A stretch of 64,000 nucleotides of DNA, taken from positions 186,001 to 250,000 of the forward strand of contig CAWHOA010000012.1 in the NCBI GenBank assembly GCA_963830885.1, read 5' to 3'. The first letter of the stretch is position 1; each line of letters opens with the position of its first letter. This document shows, one piece after another, positions 34,656-41,579 of the stretch. The notes beneath the pieces are model-generated. The model made no database searches. It saw only the letters and a list, made by a program, of their open reading frames with translations, and was not told the origin of the DNA. The translations under genes were made by a program, and so were the position numbers. Source of the stretch: JAIBJN01 sp963830885 (GTDB lineage: Bacteria > Actinomycetota > Thermoleophilia > Gaiellales > Gaiellaceae).

Positions 34656-35653
34656 CAGGCCACCTCCTCGATCTCGGCGACCTTGATCTCGACCGGGCCC
34701 TGCGTGAGCAGGTCGTAGAGGACTGCCATGCGGACGACGAGGCCGCTGCGAACCTGGCGCTCGACCAGCGACTCGGGCGAGTCGGCGACGGCCGCGTCGA
34801 TCTCGACGCCGCGGTTCATCGGTCCGGGGTGCATGACCTTCTGGCCCGGCCTCAGGCGCTCGGGCGTGACGCCCCAGCGCGCCGTGTACTCGCGGAGGCT
34901 GGGGACGTAGTTGGCGCCCTCGAGCATGCGCTCGCGCTGCATCCGGAGGACATAGACGACGTCGGCGTCGGCGATGTCCCGGATGTCGTGCGAGACCTCG
35001 CAGCCCATCGCCTCGATCCCGCGCGGGATCAGCGGCGGCGGGCCGACCAGCGTCACGCGCGCGCCCATGAGGACGAGCGCCTGGATGTTGGAGCGCGCGA
35101 CGCGCGAGTGGAGGACGTCTCCGACGATGGCGACGTGCAGGCCCTCGATCCCGCCCAGCTCTTCGTCCAGCGTGTACAGGTCGAGGAGCGCCTGCGTCGG
35201 GTGCTGGTGCTTGCCGTCGCCGGCGTTGACCACGTGGGCCGGGGAGAAGCGGGCCGCGAGGTGCGGCGCGCCGATGTGCGCATGGCGGATGACGATGACG
35301 TCCGGGTCGTAGGCGCCGATCGTCAACAGCGTGTCCTTGAGCGACTCGCCCTTGTCCACCGCGGAGCCCGACGACTTGATCGACATGACGTCGGCCGAGA
35401 GCCGCTTCGCGGCCAGCTCGAAGCTCGACGAGGTGCGGGTCGAGGACTCGAAGAAGAGGTTGACGACGGTGCGGCCCCGGAGGGTCGGCAGCTTCTTGAC
35501 GTCGCGCTCCAGCGAGCGCGCGAACGTCCGCGAGAGCGCGAGCAGCCGCTCGACGTCCTCCCGCGTCAGGTCGGCGATCGAGATCAAGTGCCTGCGCGCC
35601 GAGCTCTTGGGCGGCAGGAGCTCGGCGCGGAGCAGGGGACGGACGTCTGCCAT
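34655..35653 (-). CDS. pyrB: Aspartate carbamoyltransferase catalytic subunit
   Basis: Joins carbamoyl phosphate and aspartate. 332 residues: FFESSTRTSSSFE (about 71-83) binds carbamoyl phosphate, KGESLKDT follows, HPTQALLDLYT (about 149-159), and VMHPGPMNRGVEI near the end. I choose the ATG at 35653, with GTGAGGA five bases ahead; a GTG at 35665 overlapping the pyrR stop is the alternative. No regulatory subunit (pyrI) is present, normal for Gram-positive bacteria. Confidence 0.95.
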   Translation of the reverse strand: MADVRPLLRAELLPPKSSARRHLISIADLTREDVERLLALSRTFARSLERDVKKLPTLRGRTVVNLFFESSTRTSSSFELAAKRLSADVMSIKSSGSAVDKGESLKDTLLTIGAYDPDVIVIRHAHIGAPHLAARFSPAHVVNAGDGKHQHPTQALLDLYTLDEELGGIEGLHVAIVGDVLHSRVARSNIQALVLMGARVTLVGPPPLIPRGIEAMGCEVSHDIRDIADADVVYVLRMQRERMLEGANYVPSLREYTARWGVTPERLRPGQKVMHPGPMNRGVEIDAAVADSPESLVERQVRSGLVVRMAVLYDLLTQGPVEIKVAEIEEVA

Positions 35654-35661
35654 GGGCTTCC

Positions 35662-36237
35662 TCACTTCTCGGGGGTCGGTACGAGCAGGACGCGGTCGAC
35701 CTCGTCCACCTCGAGGAGCTGCACCTGGACGCGCTCTCCGTGGGAGGTCGGGAGGTTCTTGCCGACGTAGTCGGGGCGGATCGGGAGCTCGCGGTGGCCG
35801 CGGTCGACGAGCACGGCGAGCTGAACGCGCTCGGGGCGGCCGTAGTCGAAGAGGGCGTCGATGGCCGCGCGGATCGTGCGACCCGTGTAGAGGACGTCGT
35901 CGCAGAGGACGCAGGTCATGCCCTCGAGCGGGAAGTCGAGGCGCGTCGCGCGCACGACCGGCTGCGGATGGAGCGGCCCGGTGCCGTTGCGCGCGTGGAC
36001 GTCGTCCCGGTGGAAGGTGATGTCGAGCGTCCCGAGCGCGACCTCCTGGCCGGCGAATCCCTCGATCTCGCGCCGGAGGCGCTGCGCAAAGGGAACCCCG
36101 CGAGTGTGGATCCCGACGAGGGCCGTACGCTCGAGGTTGGGGTTCCGCTCGACGAGCTCGTGCGCGATGCGGACGATCGTGCGCCGGAGCGCCTCTCCGT
36201 CGAGCAGGATCCGTTCCGCCTGTTCAGGCGCAGCCAC
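35662..36237 (-). CDS. pyrR: Pyrimidine operon regulator / uracil phosphoribosyltransferase PyrR
   Basis: RNA-binding regulator that senses UMP and binds the leader of the pyr operon. 191 residues: PRPP-binding loop CVLCDDVLYTGRTIRAAIDAL (about 104-124), LDITFHRDD, and YVGKNLPTS near the end. I choose the GTG at 36237, six bases after AAGGAG; the TTG at 36243 would leave no spacing. First gene of pyrR-B-C-carA-carB-pyrK-pyrD. A likely PyrR-binding loop lies 13 bases upstream, over or near its ribosome site. Confidence 0.94.
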   Translation of the reverse strand: MAAPEQAERILLDGEALRRTIVRIAHELVERNPNLERTALVGIHTRGVPFAQRLRREIEGFAGQEVALGTLDITFHRDDVHARNGTGPLHPQPVVRATRLDFPLEGMTCVLCDDVLYTGRTIRAAIDALFDYGRPERVQLAVLVDRGHRELPIRPDYVGKNLPTSHGERVQVQLLEVDEVDRVLLVPTPEK

Positions 36238-36249
36238 GTGCAACTCCTT

Positions 36250-36269
36250 TCCGGCCTCGCAGGACCGAT
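36250..36269 (-). promoter_or_regulatory. Probable PyrR-binding hairpin in the pyr operon leader
   Basis: On the minus strand the leader reads AATCGGTCCTGCGAGGCCGG, which fits the PyrR recognition loop pattern (AxUCCxGxGAGGxU) closed by a CGG/CCG stem. AAGGAG and the pyrR start follow within a few bases. There is no terminator hairpin between, so control is probably at translation, as described for mycobacterial pyrR. A TTTAAA lies just upstream and could be part of a promoter. Confidence 0.6.
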
Positions 36270-36289
36270 TTAAAGGTGCGCGGACTAGG

Positions 36290-37066
36290 CTAGCCGCCCG
36301 GGCGGACGGCGTCCAGCCGTCCCAGCAGGCGCCGGTGCAGCTCCTGCGCGTCCGCTCCCGGCGCGACGCCGAGCTCCTCCCGCAGGAGCAGCCGGAGCTC
36401 CTCGTACACGCGCAGCGCCTCGGCCACGTTCCCGCCGGCGGCCAGCGCCTCCATCAGGAGCCGGTAGCCGCTCTCCCGGAACGGAGCCGCCTCGACCAGG
36501 GCCCGGCCCGCCCGCTCGGCGGCGGCCGTCTCCGTGCCGCCCATGCGGAGCCCCGACCTGCCGATGCACTCGAGCGCACGCAGCCGGACGTCGTCGAGCC
36601 ACCGGCGCCGCTCGTCGACCCACGGCGCGTCGAACCCAGGCAGGAAGCCGCGGTTCGCCGTGTAGAGCGCGGCCCTCGCCGGCGCCCAGGCGCGCTCCCA
36701 GTCTCCGAGCGCGACCGCCGACTCCGCGCGGTGGACGGCGACGCCCGCGGCCTCGAGGTCGATCCACGCGTCGGCCGGCAGCGACAACCGCAGCTCGGCC
36801 TTGCCCTCGAGCGCCTCGGCGCCGAGGACGCGGCGCAGCTTCGAGAGCAGCGACGCGAGCGAGGCGTCGGCGGCGTCGGGCTGCCCGCGCGGCCAGATCG
36901 CCTCGGCCAGCTCCGCGCGCGAGGAGAGGCGGGCGCGGCCGGCCGCGAGGTAGGCGAAGAGGAGCCGACCCTGCCGGCCGGGAAGCTCGGACTCGACCCG
37001 TTTCCCCTCCAGCTCGACGGTCAGGCGCCCGCAGAGCTGGATCCTCGTGCCTCCATCAGCCGCCAA
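36290..37066 (-). CDS. SARP-type transcriptional activator (winged helix plus BTAD)
   Basis: 258 residues. An OmpR-type winged helix at about 8-95 (LCGRLTVELEGKRVESELPGRQGRLLFAYLAA, then SRAELAEAIWP and ASLLSKLRRVLG), then a bacterial transcriptional activation domain at about 100-250, a TPR-like fold ending in YEELRLLLREELGVAPGAD. It has no NB-ARC or sensor domain, so it is a short SARP form. The start is a TTG at 37066 after GGAGAAACG; no ATG fits. The target is unknown; the divergent small genes at 37131 are the nearest candidates. Confidence 0.85.
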   Translation of the reverse strand: MAADGGTRIQLCGRLTVELEGKRVESELPGRQGRLLFAYLAAGRARLSSRAELAEAIWPRGQPDAADASLASLLSKLRRVLGAEALEGKAELRLSLPADAWIDLEAAGVAVHRAESAVALGDWERAWAPARAALYTANRGFLPGFDAPWVDERRRWLDDVRLRALECIGRSGLRMGGTETAAAERAGRALVEAAPFRESGYRLLMEALAAGGNVAEALRVYEELRLLLREELGVAPGADAQELHRRLLGRLDAVRPGG

Positions 37067-37130
37067 CGTTTCTCCAAGGTAACGGCAAGCGACCGGAGCC
37101 ACAATGGCCGTACTACCGACGAGAGGAGCC

Positions 37131-37292
37131 ATGATGGGCAAGGTCGTCAACTGTGAGTGCGGTGAGGTCGTCAGGGCCGCTGACGACGCCGCGATCGTCG
37201 TTGCTGTCGAATCCCATGTCGAGCGGAACCACCCGGACATGGTCGGCAAGCTCTCCCGGGACGACATCCTCGGGATGGCGGAGGAGGAGTGA
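37131..37292 (+). CDS. DUF1059 family small protein
   Basis: 53 residues beginning at ATGATG after GAGAGGAGCC. KVVNCECGEVVRAADDAAIVVAVESHVERNHPD holds a Cys-x-Cys and a conserved histidine, followed by SRDDILGMAEEE, the usual acidic end. Members are small, possibly metal-binding proteins of unknown role that are common in soil actinobacteria. The next gene starts one base after its stop codon, so the two are co-translated. Confidence 0.85.
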   Translation: MMGKVVNCECGEVVRAADDAAIVVAVESHVERNHPDMVGKLSRDDILGMAEEE

Positions 37293-37293
37293 C

Positions 37294-37647
37294 ATGCGGT
37301 TGCTCGTGAACCTCGCCACCGGCCCCGAGAACCCGACGCGGGCGGCGCTGGCGCTCCTCGTCGCACGGTCGGCCGTCGAGGAGGGTCACGACGTGCGGCT
37401 CTTCCTCGCCGGCGACGGCGTCCAGCTCGCGCGCCCCGAGACCGCCGAGGCAGCCCAGGGCATCGGGACCGGTTCGGTCGCCGAGCACTGGGAGGCGCTG
37501 TCCTCGGCCGGTGTCCCGGTCTTCCTCTCCGGCCTCTCGAGCAAGGCCAGGGGCGTCCCGGCGGACGTCCGGGCAGGCGTCGAGCCCGCTCCACCCGGAA
37601 AGCTCGTCGAGCTCGCCGCCTGGGCCGAGACGACCCTCGTCTACTAG
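37294..37647 (+). CDS. DsrE-like small protein
   Basis: 117 residues with the alpha/beta fold of the DsrE/F family: RLLVNLATGPENPTRAALALLVARSAVEEGHDVRLFLAGDGVQL. No cysteine lies at the sulfur-relay position, so sulfur transfer is unlikely and the function is open. GAGGAGGAG precedes the ATG, one base after the DUF1059 stop. Its TAG stop is the first base triplet of the deletion derivative of the dispersed element. Confidence 0.78.
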   Translation: MRLLVNLATGPENPTRAALALLVARSAVEEGHDVRLFLAGDGVQLARPETAEAAQGIGTGSVAEHWEALSSAGVPVFLSGLSSKARGVPADVRAGVEPAPPGKLVELAAWAETTLVY

Positions 37648-37724
37648 GGGGCTTGGCGAGATTCCGCTCGTCGTCGGGTGCAGCGCGGCCCGGCGGCACA
37701 GCCGCATTTCGCCAAACCCTCCTA
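37645..37724 (+). repeat. Dispersed element, copy D (short form lacking the core)
   Basis: CTAGGGGGCTTGGCGAGATT at the left pairs with CGCCAAACCCTCCTAG at the right. The right half, GCAGCGCGGCCCGGCGGCAC through TTTCGCCAAACCCTCC, is nearly identical to the right part of copy C at 41190-41231. The two boxes and the inner hairpin are missing. It spans exactly from one TAG to the opposing TAG of the convergent methyltransferase gene, overlapping both. Confidence 0.7.
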
Positions 37725-38372
37725 GGCGCCCGGGCGCTCGGCGACGACGACGGCCCACTCGAGACGCGTCTCGATCGTCTCCGGCAGCTCGCGCTCGGCT
37801 CGCTCGAGGCCGGCGGCGAACGCGTCGTCGTCGAGGAGCCGGAGCGTCGAGATGTAGCGACCGCGGATCTTCGCCAGGGCCTCCTCGCGGCTGAGGCGGC
37901 CGCGCTGGGGAAGCAGGCGGGTGCGTACGCCGGTGAAGCCCGCCTCGGCGAGCTCCCCCTCGAGTGCGCGAGGCGCCGGAAAGCGCATCCGGTCGATCTC
38001 CCCCACCTCCGGAAAGACGCCGATGAGCCAGTACCACTCGAAGTGGTCCGGGGCGAAGGTGGCGACAACGATACGGCCCCCTGGAGCGAGCACCCGGGCG
38101 AGCTCGAGTAAGGCCCGCGGACGCTCGACGAGGTGGACGACGAGCCGGAGGACGGCGCGCTCGAACCACGCGTCCTTGAACGGAAGCGCCTCGGCCGTAC
38201 CCTGCTTCAGCCCGACCTGCGGGCCGACCGCCGCGCGGGCCTGCGCGAGCATCTCGGCGGACGGCTCCACGCCCCAGACCTTCGCGCCGCGCTCCGCGAG
38301 GGCCGCGGCCAGCCGCCCGGTGCCGCAGCCGACGTCGAGGACGCGCCGGCCGCGGAGGTCGCCCTCCTCCAC
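37722..38372 (-). CDS. Class I SAM-dependent methyltransferase
   Basis: 216 residues from a GTG at 38372. SAM motif I VLDVGCGTGRLAAALA (about 11-26), acidic motif II GVEPSAEMLAQAR, motif IV ALPFKDAWFERAVL, and post-motif LLELARVLAPGGRIVVATF. The codons upstream of the GTG (to about 38450) read like coding sequence (TYDRLRPVDENWWELVDVL), yet contain no ATG, GTG or TTG before an in-frame stop. The true start is either missed by an indel or non-canonical. Substrate unknown. Confidence 0.83.
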   Translation of the reverse strand: MEEGDLRGRRVLDVGCGTGRLAAALAERGAKVWGVEPSAEMLAQARAAVGPQVGLKQGTAEALPFKDAWFERAVLRLVVHLVERPRALLELARVLAPGGRIVVATFAPDHFEWYWLIGVFPEVGEIDRMRFPAPRALEGELAEAGFTGVRTRLLPQRGRLSREEALAKIRGRYISTLRLLDDDAFAAGLERAERELPETIETRLEWAVVVAERPGA

Positions 38373-38463
38373 GAGGACGTCGACCAGCTCCCACCAGTTC
38401 TCGTCGACCGGGCGGAGCCGGTCGTAGGTGCCCGCGAGGGGGCCGAAGTCCGGGCTGGAGCCG

Positions 38464-38697
38464 CTAACGGCCGCCGATGAGCTCGTCGGGGTCGGTCATC
38501 GACTCGATGGCATGCTGCGCGGCCTCGAGCGACGTTTCCGGGACCAGCACCTTCTGCGGGGAGTCATCGAGTGCCGCCGGATGCTGCTCGACGGCCGGGT
38601 GAAGCTCCGACGGGATCCCCGCCGACTTCAGGATCGTCTGGATCTCCTCCGCCTCCGTGAGGTCCCCCGCCACCGCCACCTGCACCATGCTCGCCAT
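38464..38697 (-). CDS. DUF2007-like small protein
   Basis: 77 residues: VQVAVAGDLTEAEEIQTILKSAGIPSEL, then VLVPETSLEAAQHAIES, a ferredoxin-like pattern of the DUF2007 type (small proteins of unknown signalling role). The ATG at 38697 follows GAGGAGGCC. Its first 134 bases overlap the apparent 3' end of the RNase Z gene, so one of the two ends is probably misplaced. Confidence 0.7.
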   Translation of the reverse strand: MASMVQVAVAGDLTEAEEIQTILKSAGIPSELHPAVEQHPAALDDSPQKVLVPETSLEAAQHAIESMTDPDELIGGR

Positions 38698-39667
38698 CGG
38701 GCCCGGCCTCCTCTCGCGCCGGCCGGGCTCCCGCCTTCACGAGACGAGGCCCGCCCCGCTCCTGGAACCGAACGTCGATGATATCGAAGTCCCTTGGAAC
38801 CACGGTCTCCGGGAAGATCTCGCGCGCCTCCCGCGCGATCTCGGGGCCGAAGTAGCGGTTGGAGAGGTGGGTCAGCGCGAGCAGGCGGACCTCGGCGGCC
38901 TTGGCCAGCGCCGCTGCGCCGGCCGCCGTCGAGTGGAGCGTCTCGTCCGCGCGCGTGCGCTCCTCCTCGGCGAAGGTCGCCTCGTGGACGAGCACGTCGG
39001 CCGCCTGGGCGACCTCCAGGACGCTCGCTGACGGGGCGGTGTCCCCGGCGAGGACGACCTTGCGTCCGGGACGAGGCGGGCCGAGGACCTGCTCGGAACC
39101 CACCTTTCCGCCGTCCGGCAGCTCGACCGCCTCGCCCGCCTGCAGGCGCCCGAAGAGCGGCCCCTCGGGGACGCCGAGCGCCCGCGCGGTCTCGACGTCG
39201 AAGCGTCCCGGGCGCGGAAGCTCGACGAACGCGTAGGCGTTCGCGGGCACCCCGTGCACCACCTTGACTGCGAGGATGCGGTAGTCGCCGCGGTCGAGTG
39301 AGTCGCCGTCCCTGAGCTCGACCAGCTCGACCGGGTACGTCAGCTTGCCGAAGATCCGGCGCAGGCCCCCGAAGAGCTCCTTGAGCCCCGGCGGCCCGTA
39401 CACCGTGAGCGGCACCTCACGGCCCCGGAGGGCGAACGTCTTCAGCATTCCCGGCAGGCCGAGGTAGTGGTCGGCGTGATAGTGGGTGAGGAAGACCTCC
39501 GGCAGCTCGACCAGCCCAACGGTCGAGCGCAGGAGCTGGCGCTGCGTGCCCTCGCCACAGTCGAGGAGCATCCGCTCGCCCCCGCGGCGGACCAGCGTGC
39601 CCGCGAGGCCGCGACGCGCCGTTGGGACGGAGCCGGACGTGCCCAGGAAGACGAGGTCGAGATCCAC
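38564..39667 (-). CDS. rnz: Ribonuclease Z (3' end of the reading frame uncertain)
   Basis: Zinc endonuclease that trims tRNA 3' ends. From the GTG at 39667: LVFLGTSGSVPTARRG, LLDCGEGTQRQLL, the metal motif LTHYHADHYLGLPG (about 62-75), VVLAGDTAPS, VLVHEATF and LTHLSNRY. The family-like part ends near residue 310, about 38740. The frame then continues through a Gly/Pro/Asp-rich tail into the neighbouring gene. A stop at 38731 in another frame suggests an indel near 38740 and a normal length of about 310. Confidence 0.92.
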   Translation of the reverse strand: MDLDLVFLGTSGSVPTARRGLAGTLVRRGGERMLLDCGEGTQRQLLRSTVGLVELPEVFLTHYHADHYLGLPGMLKTFALRGREVPLTVYGPPGLKELFGGLRRIFGKLTYPVELVELRDGDSLDRGDYRILAVKVVHGVPANAYAFVELPRPGRFDVETARALGVPEGPLFGRLQAGEAVELPDGGKVGSEQVLGPPRPGRKVVLAGDTAPSASVLEVAQAADVLVHEATFAEEERTRADETLHSTAAGAAALAKAAEVRLLALTHLSNRYFGPEIAREAREIFPETVVPRDFDIIDVRFQERGGPRLVKAGARPAREEAGPDGEHGAGGGGGGPHGGGGDPDDPEVGGDPVGASPGRRAASGGTR

Positions 39668-39730
39668 CGCGCAAGTGTAGGGGTCGGCCCGCTCAAGTTC
39701 GCCTTTGCACGAGCCGATACGTCTCAGGCT

Positions 39731-41068
39731 GTGGCTCGTCGTGCCCTGCCCGCACTTGTCGCGCGCTCGCTCACACTCCTGCGGGCCTTCCTCCTCCTCA
39801 GTGCCGTCATCCTGGCGGCAGGCGCGGTCGTGCTCGGAACCGTGCTGACCGCCGCCCTGCGCGACCAGGCCGTCGACGACGCGGAGAGCAGCCTCGCCCA
39901 GTACACGGATGCGGTCGTCGGCCCGCACCTCGTCGAAGGCGGCGAGATCGTCGTCGACGAGCAGGCTGCCGCGGTGATCGCCGGCGACCTCGAGCGCCGG
40001 CCCAACATCGTCAACGTGAAGGTCTGGGAAGCGGACGGCACGCTCGCCTGGACCCGCCTCGCCCCCGAGCGCATCGGGAACACGTACCCGCTCGGCGGCG
40101 GCCTGGCGAAGGCGATCGAGACGGGCGAGCCCGACGGGCACCTCGAGGATCTCCCCGAGGAGGAGGACACCGCCGAGGCGCTCGGGATCACCAACCTCCT
40201 CGAGGTCTACGCGCCGATCCGCTCCGGCGGCGAGGTCGTGGGGGCGTACGAGATCTACGCCGACGCCGCGCCGCTCGAGGCCTCGATCGCCGACCGGCGC
40301 CGCGCGATCTGGGTCACGACGGCCGCGGTCTTCGCACTCCTCTGGCTCGCGCTCGTCCTCCTCGTCCGCAACGCGTCGAAGACGATGACGCGCCAGACCG
40401 ACGTGCTCCGGGAGCGCTCGCGCGCCCTCGCGGACTCCTACGAGCGCCTGGAGGAGAGCGCGTTCGAGGCCGTGGAGACGCTGAACGCGACGGTGGAGGC
40501 CAAGGATCCGTACACGGCTGGACACTCGCGGCGCGTGCAGCGGATCGCGGTCGCCGTTGGCGAGGAGCTGGGCCTCACGCCCAGGGAGCTCGAGGCGATC
40601 AGGTTCGGCGGCATGTTCCACGACATCGGGAAGCTCGCCGTGCCGGACTCCATCCTGACGAAGCCGGCCAAGCTCACGGAGGAGGAGTACGACCGCATCA
40701 AGGAGCACTCCGCCGAGGGGGCCCGTATCGTGGCCAAGCTCGGCCGGCTCCGGGAGGCGGTGCCGATCATCCGCCATCACCATGAGCGCTGGGACGGCCG
40801 CGGGTACCCGGACGGGCTCGCAGGGACGGAGATCCCGCTTGCCGCCGCCGTCGTCGGCCTGGCCGACGCCTGGGATGCGATGACCACGGAGCGGCCGTAC
40901 CACCGTGCCCTCGACCTGGACGAGGCGTTCGCCGAAGTACGCGATGGTCGCGGAACGCAGTTTGCGCCGGAGGTCGTGGACGCGTTCTTCTCAGTTGTGC
41001 GGAAGCGGCCGGGAGAGCTCGGCACCCGCGACGGGGAAGCCGGGGCCCAAGCCCGCGCGGCCGGCTAG
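39731..41068 (+). CDS. Membrane-bound HD-GYP domain protein (cyclic di-GMP phosphodiesterase type)
   Basis: 445 residues. A helix at about 12-36, an extracytoplasmic sensor region to about 190 (EYTDAVVGPHLV-like, PAS/Cache-sized), a second helix at about 197-217, a short coiled linker, then HD-GYP: KDPYTAGHSRRVQ, HDIGK at about 297, and HHHERWDGRGYPDGLAG at about 347. All HD-GYP signature residues are present, so hydrolysis of cyclic di-GMP is plausible. GTG start. The TAG stop overlaps copy C of the dispersed element. The truncated GGDEF gene at 54096 is the only other visible cyclic di-GMP gene. Confidence 0.9.
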   Translation: MARRALPALVARSLTLLRAFLLLSAVILAAGAVVLGTVLTAALRDQAVDDAESSLAQYTDAVVGPHLVEGGEIVVDEQAAAVIAGDLERRPNIVNVKVWEADGTLAWTRLAPERIGNTYPLGGGLAKAIETGEPDGHLEDLPEEEDTAEALGITNLLEVYAPIRSGGEVVGAYEIYADAAPLEASIADRRRAIWVTTAAVFALLWLALVLLVRNASKTMTRQTDVLRERSRALADSYERLEESAFEAVETLNATVEAKDPYTAGHSRRVQRIAVAVGEELGLTPRELEAIRFGGMFHDIGKLAVPDSILTKPAKLTEEEYDRIKEHSAEGARIVAKLGRLREAVPIIRHHHERWDGRGYPDGLAGTEIPLAAAVVGLADAWDAMTTERPYHRALDLDEAFAEVRDGRGTQFAPEVVDAFFSVVRKRPGELGTRDGEAGAQARAAG

Positions 41069-41231
41069 GAGGGTTTGGCGGAACGTCGCTCGTCGCTGGG
41101 GGGCGATGGTCGTTCCGAAACAAGGACACAGGGAGCGTTCGTAGCCGGAGGTTACGGGCGCGACCGAGGACGCAGTCTTCGGGGCGAGCAGCGCGGCCCG
41201 GCGGCACAGGCTGCGTTTCGCCGAACCCTCC
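41066..41231 (+). repeat. Dispersed structured element, copy C
   Basis: The ends pair: GGAGGGTTTGGCGGAACG against GGAGGGTTCGGCGAAACG read on the other strand. Box 1, AAGGACACAGGGAGCG, is at 41122-41137; the inner hairpin CGTAGCC/GGTTACG, with one G-T pair, is at 41140-41156; box 2, GGGCGCGACCGAGGACGC, follows. It begins in the TAG of the HD-GYP gene and ends 19 bases before the LysM gene stop, so it sits between converging genes. Confidence 0.75.
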
Positions 41232-41249
41232 CGGGTCGTCTGCACTGCC

Positions 41250-41513
41250 CTACGCACCACCTGCCCCGGCGGGCAGGTAGAGAACGGTGCCGGCCGGGAG
41301 GACGTCTCCCTGCAGGCCGTTCCGCTCGCGAATCCGCCAGACGCCCTCACGCGGGTCGCCGCCGTACCGCTCGGCCGCCAGAGCCCAGAGCGTGTCGCCG
41401 GCGCGTACGACGTAGCGTTCCTCGGCGGTCGACCCGCCCGAGGGGCGGGCGACGGCCAGGAGCAGCACTGCGGCTACGGCGGTGACGAGCAGAAGAGGAC
41501 GCAAAGCGAACAT
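41250..41513 (-). CDS. Membrane-anchored LysM protein, likely SOS-induced (YneA-like layout)
   Basis: 87 residues. One N-terminal hydrophobic segment (ALRPLLLVTAVAAVLLLAVA, about 3-22), a short linker, then one LysM domain (RYVVRAGDTLWALAAERYGG through LPAGTVLYLP, about 33-82) for peptidoglycan binding. This layout matches YneA of Bacillus and related SOS-induced division inhibitors. The ATG lies in the centre of a perfect LexA palindrome (41507-41520), which supports damage induction. Division inhibition is inference. TTG at codon 4 is an alternative start. Confidence 0.82.
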   Translation of the reverse strand: MFALRPLLLVTAVAAVLLLAVARPSGGSTAEERYVVRAGDTLWALAAERYGGDPREGVWRIRERNGLQGDVLPAGTVLYLPAGAGGA

Positions 41514-41520
41514 GTGTTCG
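41507..41520. promoter_or_regulatory. LexA (SOS) box over the LysM gene start
   Basis: CGAACATGTGTTCG is a perfect CGAAC-N4-GTTCG palindrome, the actinobacterial and Gram-positive LexA consensus. It covers the LysM start codon from about -6 to +7. No other full match was noticed in the window. Confidence 0.78.
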
Positions 41521-41579
41521 CATGGTAGCGCCCAGGTCGGACGGACGCCAGCGCCATCGGCCGCGACCGCGGCCGGCGT

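Noticed and set aside
41507..41520. LexA box as an unrelated chance palindrome
   Set aside because: The exact CGAAC-N4-GTTCG match, its position at a LysM gene start, and the YneA-like layout agree; I kept it as a finding.
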